From NCBI GenBank assembly GCA_963715745.1, contig OY970271.1, positions 2,418,001 through 2,482,000 on the forward strand: 64,000 bases of DNA, read 5' to 3'. Source of the stretch: CAWGJF01 sp963715745. Lineage in GTDB: Bacteria; Bacteroidota; Ignavibacteria; Ignavibacteriales; Ignavibacteriaceae. Below are positions 16,851 to 24,800 of the stretch, in pieces. The notes beneath the pieces were generated by a model. That model saw only the letters and a program-made list of their open reading frames with translations. It was not told the DNA's origin and searched no databases. Numbering within the stretch: the first letter of the stretch is position 1; each line of letters starts with the position of its first letter. Made by a program: the position numbers and the translations under genes.

Positions 16851-19800
16851 TTATCCCCCCTCCACAATCTTTATCTCTTCATCCGTTAAACCGTAAAGTT
16901 GGTAAACTAATTTGTCTATTTCTTTGTCGAGTCTTTCGCATTTGCGGTTGAGGTAGTTTCTGTCTCCTTCGGTTTTGGCTTGCTGTAACTGCTTCTTTGC
17001 TTCGAGCATTTGATCGACGAGATTTTCAATTTTGCCTACATTTTCACTTTCATTATTGCTAATTAAAATAGGTAGTTTGGATATATATTTTTTCGTATAA
17101 AGAAAAGCAGTTTGATAAGCTCGCATAGAAATTTTTTTAAGATACCAGTCCAATAACTTGCTATTTAGTAAAGCCAAAATATAATTGTAAGAAATTCCAT
17201 TTTTTAAATTTATTGCGTATCCACCAGCTCCACCGCCGCAAAACATATAGTCCCCACTTTCATCGATTGAATAAGAGGCTTCAGAGTAATATTCTGGGGT
17301 GATGATTTTCTTTAAAAATATATTCTCTAATGCTTGAGTTCTGGTAAAACCATACCAACCAGAATTTTTCATTTTGCCCTTCTCTCGATGATATAGAAAT
17401 TGTTTTTGATCTAAAAAATAATTCCACGCTTTGGGAAATTCTGATTCTAGCTCTTTTGCACTTCTTAATTTTCCTTTTTCATATGGGAATAAAATCCTTT
17501 TGTTACTTTCTAAAATGGTATACTTTTTCATTTCCCCACCCTTTATCAATGGTTTCATTAACGATTTTTCAATTGAATAATTTTTATTCGGACCTGGGAA
17601 ATGACAAATGTAATATTTTGAATTTTCTTCGTGTATATCAGCGATGAAATAGCCATCCGAACCAGTTTTAAGTCCCTGAAAAATATTATTTGATACGGAT
17701 TCAAGTGTTTCTGTGATACTATTAAATCTTGTCCATAATTTTTCTTCGTCGCGTAATATAAAACTCCAAGGTTCAGCAGAAAGGTGCTTATAACTTATAC
17801 TTCCTTGCTCGACTAGACTTTTATTCTTTTCTTTCTCATTTAATAATTCAATTAACTCTACTTCTTTTAAAGAAGGTTGTTTAACATGCAAATATTCTAT
17901 TTCTTGTCTTTTAATATTATTAACTAAAATTATTGCTGTATTTATACTTGCATTTTTAAATACCATATATCCATCAAAATCAATAATTCTTTCCAATGAT
18001 TTTTCTTTATTTATAAGGTTCCTTAATCCGTATCCATAATCAACTTTAAAGAAACGATGTGGTACAATCAGACCTACAAAACCATTCTTCATTATCATCC
18101 GTATTGTTTTTTCAATGAACAAACAATAAATATCAAAATTTCCGGTCGCTGACTCATAATTCTTAGAATAATAACTCGTTTCTATTTCATCTCTACCTTG
18201 AATACGAATGTAAGGAGGATTCCCTACCACTGCATCAAAACCTCTGGCTTTCATTACTTCAGGGAAGACGTTTTCAAAATCCATTGGTTTAATTTTCAGT
18301 TCATCGACCTCACCCCTGCCCCTCTCCTTACCAAGGAGAGGGAATTGAAGGGAGAGGTTAAGAATATCTGTACCGATAAGAGAGTTGCCGCAGACAATGT
18401 TCTTATTCAAATCAGGTAGAAGCTGTTCTTTAAATAAAACCCAGGTATCGTTTGCTGTTGCGGTGGTTTCATCTTCAAGCAGCTTTAAGTAAAGAGAAAG
18501 CTGTGTTACCTCAACTGCCTGCTGGTCAATATCAACTCCGTAAATGTTGTTGGTAAGTATCTCCTGCTTCTGCTTAAGCGAAAGACGGTAAGCACCTTCG
18601 TATAAAATACAGCCATCCTTTTTTGCCTGTTCGGGATTCTGCTGGTAATACTGCTTGTGGTAATCGAGAAGTGTTTCAAAAACAGTTATAAGAAAAGAAC
18701 CGCTTCCACAGGCAATATCTGCAAAACGCATCTTTGCAATCTGTCTTGGTGTTTTGCCTCCAATCAGCTTACCTACTGTGTTCTCAACAATGTAATTAAC
18801 AATGTATTGCGGAGTGTAATAAACTCCGCCAGCTTTTCTTACTTCCGGTTTTTCTTCAATGGTTGCACGTTTGTCCGTTGCGTGCACAACTTTGCCGAGA
18901 AACCTTTCATAAATAGAACCGAGAATGTGAATTGGAATTGCATCAAAGTTATAAGGAGTATTTTCGTGGGAGAGTCCGTCACAGATTGCAGAGAAGGTTT
19001 TATTGTCAGGTTCAATTACATTTCTTGTGTCAATAAGACTTTTCTTAAAAACCACACCGTTGTATTTTGCATCGAGCTTGCGTGAATCTAAAAGAAAATC
19101 TTCCCAGGCAGATTTTCTTCCGCCAAAATTGCTTACGTAATGGTCAGGTTCAATAAGCTTATCTTCGAGGAATTTTATAAAGACAAGCCTGTCAATTGTG
19201 CGTTGAGTTGCTTCGGTCAGCTCTTCGCTTGTAAGATGCTCGTTATTTTTCTTAAAAGATTTTGCAAGATCGTTTCTTATTTCATCAAGCTCTTCAAGGA
19301 ATGCTTCATCAATTGATTGAAGAACTGTTTTAGTTAGCTTTGCTTTTTTACCTCTCGGCTTGGGTAACGAATCAGCATACTTTTCAAGTGAACCATCGGC
19401 AACAGCTTCACGGGAGAAAAGCCAGTAGATTTCTGCAAACTTTTCTGTTTCGGTAAAATCAGAATAATGAAATTGTTTTAGTTTGTAATTAAGTGCATCA
19501 TCAATCGCCGGTCTGAATCTGCAATCAACAATATGGAATTCTTCAAAATCGGTAAGAACCGCAACAGGTGTTTTAGCGTTCCAACCGTAACGTGCTGTTT
19601 GAAAATAATAATCTTTGTTTGATAAATCGTGTGCGGGTTTCTTTGCTTCAACAAAAAACTTTACTGTTCGGAAATCGGGAGCGAGAGAAAATGAATAGTC
19701 TGCACGTTTCTGTGCTTTGGCGATCTGCAGAGGTTTTTCTACCCGTACTTCCTGTTCGTAAGGATTCTTTTGTGTTTCGTGTCTTACATCCCAGCCGAGA

Positions 19801-19937
19801 GCGATGAAGAGTTTATTAATGAAGTCATTGCGGACATCAGCTTCCTGGTAACTCTGGCTTAAATAATGCTTTTCATTTGCTTTAAAATCGTTAACAAGGT
19901 TGGTTATTTCACTAAAAGCTTTATCGAAGGTTGACAA
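16851..19937 (-). CDS. Single-chain (type IIG-like) restriction-modification enzyme
   Basis: 1028 residues. The N-terminal nuclease is a PD-(D/E)XK domain with Asp80 (KRADYSF) and FFVEAKK (Glu97, Lys99). A helical linker and an N6-adenine methylase core follow: SAM motif I IACGSGSFL (about 405-414) and catalytic motif IV NPPY (about 573) in VVGNPPYIRIQG. The C-terminal half has a target-recognition domain like Eco57I/TaqI-type enzymes and ends in a coiled segment (LNRKCERLDKEIDKLVYQLYGL). One protein would methylate host DNA and cut unmethylated DNA. Oddity: residues about 525-545 (LQFPLLGKERGRGEVDEL) are encoded by a palindromic repeat between methylase motifs. A second, destroyed copy of the 3' end lies at 14822-14967. 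Confidence 0.92.
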   Translation of the reverse strand: MSTFDKAFSEITNLVNDFKANEKHYLSQSYQEADVRNDFINKLFIALGWDVRHETQKNPYEQEVRVEKPLQIAKAQKRADYSFSLAPDFRTVKFFVEAKKPAHDLSNKDYYFQTARYGWNAKTPVAVLTDFEEFHIVDCRFRPAIDDALNYKLKQFHYSDFTETEKFAEIYWLFSREAVADGSLEKYADSLPKPRGKKAKLTKTVLQSIDEAFLEELDEIRNDLAKSFKKNNEHLTSEELTEATQRTIDRLVFIKFLEDKLIEPDHYVSNFGGRKSAWEDFLLDSRKLDAKYNGVVFKKSLIDTRNVIEPDNKTFSAICDGLSHENTPYNFDAIPIHILGSIYERFLGKVVHATDKRATIEEKPEVRKAGGVYYTPQYIVNYIVENTVGKLIGGKTPRQIAKMRFADIACGSGSFLITVFETLLDYHKQYYQQNPEQAKKDGCILYEGAYRLSLKQKQEILTNNIYGVDIDQQAVEVTQLSLYLKLLEDETTATANDTWVLFKEQLLPDLNKNIVCGNSLIGTDILNLSLQFPLLGKERGRGEVDELKIKPMDFENVFPEVMKARGFDAVVGNPPYIRIQGRDEIETSYYSKNYESATGNFDIYCLFIEKTIRMIMKNGFVGLIVPHRFFKVDYGYGLRNLINKEKSLERIIDFDGYMVFKNASINTAIILVNNIKRQEIEYLHVKQPSLKEVELIELLNEKEKNKSLVEQGSISYKHLSAEPWSFILRDEEKLWTRFNSITETLESVSNNIFQGLKTGSDGYFIADIHEENSKYYICHFPGPNKNYSIEKSLMKPLIKGGEMKKYTILESNKRILFPYEKGKLRSAKELESEFPKAWNYFLDQKQFLYHREKGKMKNSGWYGFTRTQALENIFLKKIITPEYYSEASYSIDESGDYMFCGGGAGGYAINLKNGISYNYILALLNSKLLDWYLKKISMRAYQTAFLYTKKYISKLPILISNNESENVGKIENLVDQMLEAKKQLQQAKTEGDRNYLNRKCERLDKEIDKLVYQLYGLTDEEIKIVEGG
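18306..18366. repeat. Palindromic element inserted in frame in the restriction gene
   Basis: Core inverted repeat CCCTCTCCTT-ACC-AAGGAGAGGG near 18319-18342, encoding PLLGKERGRG. It lies between the IGTDIL segment and KPMDFENVF of the methylase domain, where related enzymes need no such residues. The arm words match the intergenic palindrome at 2528-2568. Confidence 0.8.
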
Positions 19938-20176
19938 TAGTGGTTAACTCCATTTTAATGAATGGTGAAAATTAAACAAAATCATATAATTATGTAGAAA
20001 TGAAATTAATGTTTTTATTTGTTTAAAATTTGATGACATACTCCTCCCTTCATCAAATCAACTGTTATTAGATATGCCTTGGAGAATGGTATAAGAAAAA
20101 TAATAAAAAGCTATAATAATTATTACTAATGCTTTTGAATTGACAAATATTTTTTACAAAGGAAAAGTATTCTGCT

Positions 20177-20184
20177 TATTTTTG
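20177..20184 (+). promoter_or_regulatory. Candidate Bacteroidota -7 box (TATTTTTG)
   Basis: An exact match to the Bacteroidota TAnnTTTG -7 consensus, just upstream of the hairpin series at 20209-20296. No convincing -33 TTTG element is at the usual distance, so this is tentative. Confidence 0.35.
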
Positions 20185-20189
20185 CTGCG

Positions 20190-20296
20190 TTAAAGTGGTT
20201 CTTGAAAAGGGTTCAGTGTTTTTCATTGAATTCCCCATTTGCCCTGCGGAGTACAGGTTTTAATGCTATGGATTGTATGAAACAGGGCTTTTTTTT
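20190..20296 (+). ncRNA. Candidate small RNA with intrinsic terminator
   Basis: Hairpin 1 is GGG-TTCAGTG (20209-20218) paired with CATTGAA-(TT)-CCC (20224-20235). Hairpin 2 is GCCCTG (20241-20246) with CAGGGC (20283-20288), an inner TACA/TGTA pair, and then eight T residues (20289-20296). There is no open frame. A downstream AACCTGTA (20314-20321) is complementary to TACAGGTT in hairpin 2. It does not resemble a known RNA family that I can name. Confidence 0.4.
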
Positions 20297-20356
20297 GCTT
20301 TCTTAAATTTCTGCAACCTGTATGCTCGTCCAGAAAATATTTTCTTTGTGAAAATA

Positions 20357-20382
20357 AATAAGCGGGATAGTTCCCGCTTATT
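20357..20382 (-). terminator. Terminator of the 20413-24620 transcript
   Basis: An eleven-base perfect stem (AATAAGCGGGA, 20357-20367, with 20372-20382) and four-base loop, with A/T-rich tracts on both sides. On the minus strand it follows the stop of the beta-helix gene by 30 bases. It could also stop plus-strand transcription. Confidence 0.8.
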
Positions 20383-20412
20383 TTATTTTAATATAATTGA
20401 GAAGTACAACCA

Positions 20413-22815
20413 TTACTTCAACAGTATCATTTTTTTAGTATTCATATAATCTTTTGTTCTTAGCTGGTAGAGATATACTCCACTTGCAGCATTTGAAGCA
20501 TCCCACATTACTTCATACCTGCCTGCCTGCTGTTTTGTGTTTATTAGCTCTTTTATTTTTCTACCTAGTATATCATAAATAATTATAGATACTTCACCTG
20601 TGTTTGGCAAGTCATACTTTATTGTTGTTACAGGATTAAAAGGATTAGGGTAATTCTGGTAAAGGGTATATTCGGTTGGAACGATTTCCTTTTCTGATTC
20701 TGTTCTGTTCCTGCCAAAGTTCTTCTGCAACAGGTTACTAATTTTATTAAAGTAATCTCCCTGAGTCTTAACAAGATATCCCCCTGTTGTTCCTTTCTGA
20801 AGTGTTGAGTCATTCCCGTCAAGCAGCGATGCTGCAGTTATTGCATCAATCTCTGCGTAAATCGCTTCTTCTGTATTCGGGTTTTGCTGAACTATATTAT
20901 CAAACTCTCCTATTGCAGGAACGATTTCTGTTTTCTTAATTAGGCTAAGCGATGCAAGTTGTGAAAATACTTTTTGCAGCAAGGAGTCACTTGTAGAAGA
21001 TGAAAGTGTGAGGAAGGTTGTTCTGAGCCCGTTATAATAATTTTCATCTTCTCCGGTTATTGAACCGATTTCATAAAGTCTCTTGTATGCTGGATATTTA
21101 TTCTCCAAAGTTTCTTGCAAGTTTATTATCTGGTTATACTTTGAAGATGCGTTTGTGTAATCAGCAGTGATGAAACTTTCTTCCGCCTCTGCATATAGTA
21201 TTTCTGTGCTTGTTAATTGTGGAACCGCTGTTTCCGTGGAATAAAGTGTATCAATAACTTCTCCGTTTGAAGTCATTGCCAGCATACTACTGCCACTACC
21301 TGACCCCTGTGGTAACGGACAGTTCTCAGTATAATAAGGACTATAGTCAACAACAACTCCATTGCCAAATCTTCCTGAGTAAACAGTATCACCCCAAAAG
21401 TTATATTCTGCATTTACCTGGATAGGTATAAAACTATTTCCGTTCATAAGCAGTATAGTATTAACCAATGAACCTGACGGCGTTCTGTTATCTGATATTT
21501 CATTACATCCATCTCTTAGTGTTGCGTTTGAATAGTAAAAGTAAATTTCGGAACCATCATTATCAGGTGGACCGTTTTGTTCTGTATATCCGCCGTTTTC
21601 TTTTATTGTATTATAACCTGATACGGCATAATAAACCGGTGGATTACCAGCTATACTGCCACGCATATATGGATTGCTTCCTGTGCCGATATACATTCCG
21701 TGATACCTGTTTGAGTTAAGTGTATTCCCTCCAACATCCGGTGATGAATTACCAAGCTGAATACCATTTGTATGCCCGGATATTGTGTTACCCCTTATAG
21801 TTCCGCTCATACTTGATGCAAATATTCCAGAACTTGATTCTTTATTTGAAGAGATTGTATTTAACGCTACAGTAGTACCGGTTACATTAGAAAGATAAAT
21901 TCCCATATCTGTGTTTGTTATGTCATCATCCAGAATAACAAGTTCGGGCAGATTGCTTGCCCATATTCCATATTTCGAACCTGTCATAGTGCAGTACTTT
22001 ATTTGCGTTGGCGGAACTTCACCTCCAATTGATCTGCCGTATATTAATATTGATGTAGTATCACAGTCACCAAATTCCAGGTACTGGGCATTCAAATAAT
22101 TTGCATTTAGTTCTGACTCAATCCCTACGTCTGCATTTTGAATATTACAGTATGAGATTGTTAGTGAGCCTCCTGAATTGATTACTATTCCGCTTGAGTC
22201 TTCCGTGAAATCAAATGTTAGTTTGTGGGAAGAAGTTCCAGTTATTGTTGCTGCTCCGTCTATTATCAGTTTATGTCCGTTTTGAAAGTGTATCGTTCCA
22301 TTATCATTATTTTCAATTGTACCATTTTTTACAATAATATCAGCATCGGCGTAATAAGATCCCGCTATGAGTAGTGTAGCTCCATTATCCAATGTCATAT
22401 CATTCTGGAGTATGATCCCATTCGGTACTGTTTCATCAGTTAATAATGTTCCGCCATCTTTTATAACAGGTTTTAAGCTGTAAAGTATTGCGTCTCCAAC
22501 TACAATTGTATCTGTTGGTGACGTAGCCTCTCCGTTCTGATCTGGCACAATTGTTACCTCCGTGCTATCAACATAGTTCTTCAGATTCCAGTTGTTGTAG
22601 CTTGATAGATAATTAAGTTCTAATTTGAATTTGTTAAATGCCGGACCAGAATACCACCTGTTTATTACCATAAAATAATTATCATCCGTTTCACCAGGTT
22701 TGTTAAACGAGCCAATATCAACATAAGATTGTACGGCAGATTCTCCCATATCAAGCTTTACTTTCTTTAAGTGATCAAAATTAAGCGTGTAACTTGCAGA
22801 CGCATTTTTCCCCAA
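20413..22815 (-). CDS. Beta-helix and T9SS sorting-domain part of a split secreted protein
   Basis: 800 residues from a TTG at 22815; the frame stays open back to 22839, with SLVPVADSLGKNAS. There is no signal peptide. After a jelly-roll-like N-terminal stretch, residues about 115-500 are right-handed beta-helix repeats (GTIRGNTISGHTNGIQLGN). Then comes a helical, TPR-like stretch (about 545-690), and a T9SS sorting domain covers about 715-800 (QNYPNPFNPVTTIKYDLP, KKMILLK). The missing signal peptide and the 17-base gap to the upstream gene, which has a signal peptide but no sorting domain, show that the two were one gene of about 1400 codons. One extra A in the AAA at about 22840 would join them as LKSLVPVAD. 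Confidence 0.8.
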   Translation of the reverse strand: MGKNASASYTLNFDHLKKVKLDMGESAVQSYVDIGSFNKPGETDDNYFMVINRWYSGPAFNKFKLELNYLSSYNNWNLKNYVDSTEVTIVPDQNGEATSPTDTIVVGDAILYSLKPVIKDGGTLLTDETVPNGIILQNDMTLDNGATLLIAGSYYADADIIVKNGTIENNDNGTIHFQNGHKLIIDGAATITGTSSHKLTFDFTEDSSGIVINSGGSLTISYCNIQNADVGIESELNANYLNAQYLEFGDCDTTSILIYGRSIGGEVPPTQIKYCTMTGSKYGIWASNLPELVILDDDITNTDMGIYLSNVTGTTVALNTISSNKESSSGIFASSMSGTIRGNTISGHTNGIQLGNSSPDVGGNTLNSNRYHGMYIGTGSNPYMRGSIAGNPPVYYAVSGYNTIKENGGYTEQNGPPDNDGSEIYFYYSNATLRDGCNEISDNRTPSGSLVNTILLMNGNSFIPIQVNAEYNFWGDTVYSGRFGNGVVVDYSPYYTENCPLPQGSGSGSSMLAMTSNGEVIDTLYSTETAVPQLTSTEILYAEAEESFITADYTNASSKYNQIINLQETLENKYPAYKRLYEIGSITGEDENYYNGLRTTFLTLSSSTSDSLLQKVFSQLASLSLIKKTEIVPAIGEFDNIVQQNPNTEEAIYAEIDAITAASLLDGNDSTLQKGTTGGYLVKTQGDYFNKISNLLQKNFGRNRTESEKEIVPTEYTLYQNYPNPFNPVTTIKYDLPNTGEVSIIIYDILGRKIKELINTKQQAGRYEVMWDASNAASGVYLYQLRTKDYMNTKKMILLK

Positions 22816-22832
22816 TGAATCTGCAACAGGGA

Positions 22833-24620
22833 CTAAGCTTTAAGCGTTTTGCCGAATAAGCCTTTTAGCCTTGGGCTGAGTGTGTCTCGCATCATATCGT
22901 ATTTATCTGTATAAATAGGATGATAAATATCTGGATAATAATCAACTATCCCACGACAGGTTAAACCAGATTCACATTGTTCTGTATTTCTTTGAGCAAA
23001 GTAAGTGAACAATGAAAAAAACTTTGCACCGTACATTAAAGCAAGATTAGCATTATACAATACTTCGTGCCTGTGTACGTTGCGTTCATTTGCCTGTGTA
23101 TTATGAATTTCACCACATTGCAGGCTCACTCCATAGAACGGATCCAATTCGTAAGCTTGCTTGTACATTAGCTCCGCCGTTCTCCATATATTTATCGAAC
23201 GGTAATCTTCACCCGTATCACAAGCACTGTACGGATTGCCGGGATAACAAGGTGCATCAAACATATAGGCATTCTGAATTATATTTCCTCTGCCGACACG
23301 TTTTTTAAATTCTACCCAAGGACTAAGTCTCATAGCTCCGAAATTATTAGGAGAACTGTTATTCCACGCACCATCCCAATGACCCATCATCGCTATCCAG
23401 AGAGGGCGTTTTCTCTGGCTGTTGTTATCAAGTATTTCCGTTACAATCCGGATTGGTTCAAATATGTCAATGCTTACCGGTTCATCAATTCCAAGCCAAC
23501 CACTTACCAAATCATCATGATCTGGGGATAAAGTTTCAAGTTGATCTAGTATTTGTCCTTCTGGAATTGATGTGTTCACTAACAGGTCACCCCTTTCATC
23601 CGAAACAGTAACTTTATCAACAGAAAGCAAGTAAGCAGGTTTACCTTGTGTATTAGATTTTCCTTTCCAGATGACCTTGAACTGTATGTATTCCCTTATC
23701 CATCTTGGTCCGGGTGGTAATTCTTCCATCCCAAGATATGATAAAAATGTATGTTGCTCAGGTAGGAATATTGTTGCTGAATCACAGTAGTTGGTTTCAA
23801 GTGTGTAATCATAAGTGTTATTCGGATCTAATCTAAAATCCTGGAATTGATTTAATTGATTGAACTCTCCGAGTGTTATCCCTCTTTCTTTAATTACATC
23901 AGTACAATCAAGAAACCAAACTGAATTTTCTACGGCAACAGAGGATTGCGTTACCTGGATAACACATATTGTATCTTCTGGATTATCATCTATTGGCGGA
24001 GGATAATTAGGATTTTCTTCAAGCTTTAATCGGAAATTTGCCGTATACTCAACCTTAAGTAAGGTACCATTCTGGGAAGCAAGGTATTTTACATCCTGGC
24101 AGTAGTAAGGTCCCTTTATCAGAGTATCAACACTATTGGCTATTGTTCCAATCCGTCTTACAGAAGTGCTGTCTCCGTTCGGTATTACTTCTGTCTTTAA
24201 ATCATCATGCTCAAGGTTAGCATCATAATTATCATTTCCCTCTGCTTCCCAGACTGAATATTTAGCGTCAGTATAATGTTGTATCCAGTTCATTACAGAA
24301 GTTGACTGGGACCTTGACCTGATAGGCATTAAATTAAATCCGGTTGTGTCAATACGGTAGATTTGATCCTCCGGATCAATTAGAACACCTTGAGTAATAC
24401 CTATATCTGTAGTTATTACATCTACACCTGCCTGCCTCATTTTATAAACAGCTTCTGCGTTAGATAACATCCAATGCCAATGCAGACTCGCGTGGATAGG
24501 TATCCCGTCAAATTTCCTTATCCAGTCGTTATACTCAGGTGGCGGTTCCTGGGCAATAACAATATTAATCGGAATGAAAAATCCCAGAAGCAAAACTATG
24601 TAGAAAAAGTTTTTAAACAT
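22833..24620 (-). CDS. Secreted TIM-barrel-like (putative glycosidase) N-terminal part of split gene
   Basis: 595 residues with a signal peptide (IVLLLGFFIPINIVIAQ). It begins with IPIHASLHWHWMLSN and KMRQAGVDVITTDIGI, like the first strands of a glycoside-hydrolase TIM barrel. An inserted beta domain (about 190-340) carries no known motif. Later barrel strands follow: GWLGIDEPVS, PLWIAMMGHWDG, NAYMFDAPCYP, FYGVSLQCGE and GAKFFSLFTYF. Acidic residues in GIDEP and QCGE are candidates for catalysis, but I cannot assign a GH family. It ends at a TAG right where the next ORF's frame takes over; see that entry for the frameshift. Confidence 0.7.
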   Translation of the reverse strand: MFKNFFYIVLLLGFFIPINIVIAQEPPPEYNDWIRKFDGIPIHASLHWHWMLSNAEAVYKMRQAGVDVITTDIGITQGVLIDPEDQIYRIDTTGFNLMPIRSRSQSTSVMNWIQHYTDAKYSVWEAEGNDNYDANLEHDDLKTEVIPNGDSTSVRRIGTIANSVDTLIKGPYYCQDVKYLASQNGTLLKVEYTANFRLKLEENPNYPPPIDDNPEDTICVIQVTQSSVAVENSVWFLDCTDVIKERGITLGEFNQLNQFQDFRLDPNNTYDYTLETNYCDSATIFLPEQHTFLSYLGMEELPPGPRWIREYIQFKVIWKGKSNTQGKPAYLLSVDKVTVSDERGDLLVNTSIPEGQILDQLETLSPDHDDLVSGWLGIDEPVSIDIFEPIRIVTEILDNNSQRKRPLWIAMMGHWDGAWNNSSPNNFGAMRLSPWVEFKKRVGRGNIIQNAYMFDAPCYPGNPYSACDTGEDYRSINIWRTAELMYKQAYELDPFYGVSLQCGEIHNTQANERNVHRHEVLYNANLALMYGAKFFSLFTYFAQRNTEQCESGLTCRGIVDYYPDIYHPIYTDKYDMMRDTLSPRLKGLFGKTLKA

Positions 24621-24682
24621 TTTTTCCTCCCTTGATTAATTAAGATTGTTTTTCTTATTGGATTGTTCGAAAAGTAAGAAAG

Positions 24683-24770
24683 TGTCATTTCGCTTGTGTC
24701 CAAGACTGAGAAATCTATACAATACCCAAGATTTCTCTCCCAGACAAGTCGGGGATCGAAATGACGAACA
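24683..24770. repeat. Long palindromic element between two secreted-protein genes
   Basis: Outer arms GTCATTTCG (24684-24692) and CGAAATGAC (24757-24765). Inner arms GAGAAATCT (about 24708) and AGATTTCTC (about 24729). It is the same GTCATT...AATCT family as the copies at 6214 and 14635. It fills most of the 180-base gap between the 22833-24620 and 24801-26579 genes. Confidence 0.8.
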
Positions 24771-24800
24771 CACTTTTTGGTCAGCTCCATTATTAAAAGT

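Larger units (their letters stand above)
19938..20412. other. Intergenic region with candidate small RNA and terminator
   Basis: 475 bases. 19938-20135 is A/T-rich and presumably holds the promoter of the minus-strand restriction gene. 20177-20296 holds a plus-strand promoter-hairpin-terminator arrangement, and 20357-20382 a terminator for the minus-strand gene 20413. No open frame with coding character was seen. Confidence 0.5.

Noticed and set aside
20521..20545. GCCTGCCTGC run in the beta-helix gene as a micro-palindrome copy
   Set aside because: It codes for the normal QQAGRYEV stretch of the sorting domain and has no second palindromic arm.
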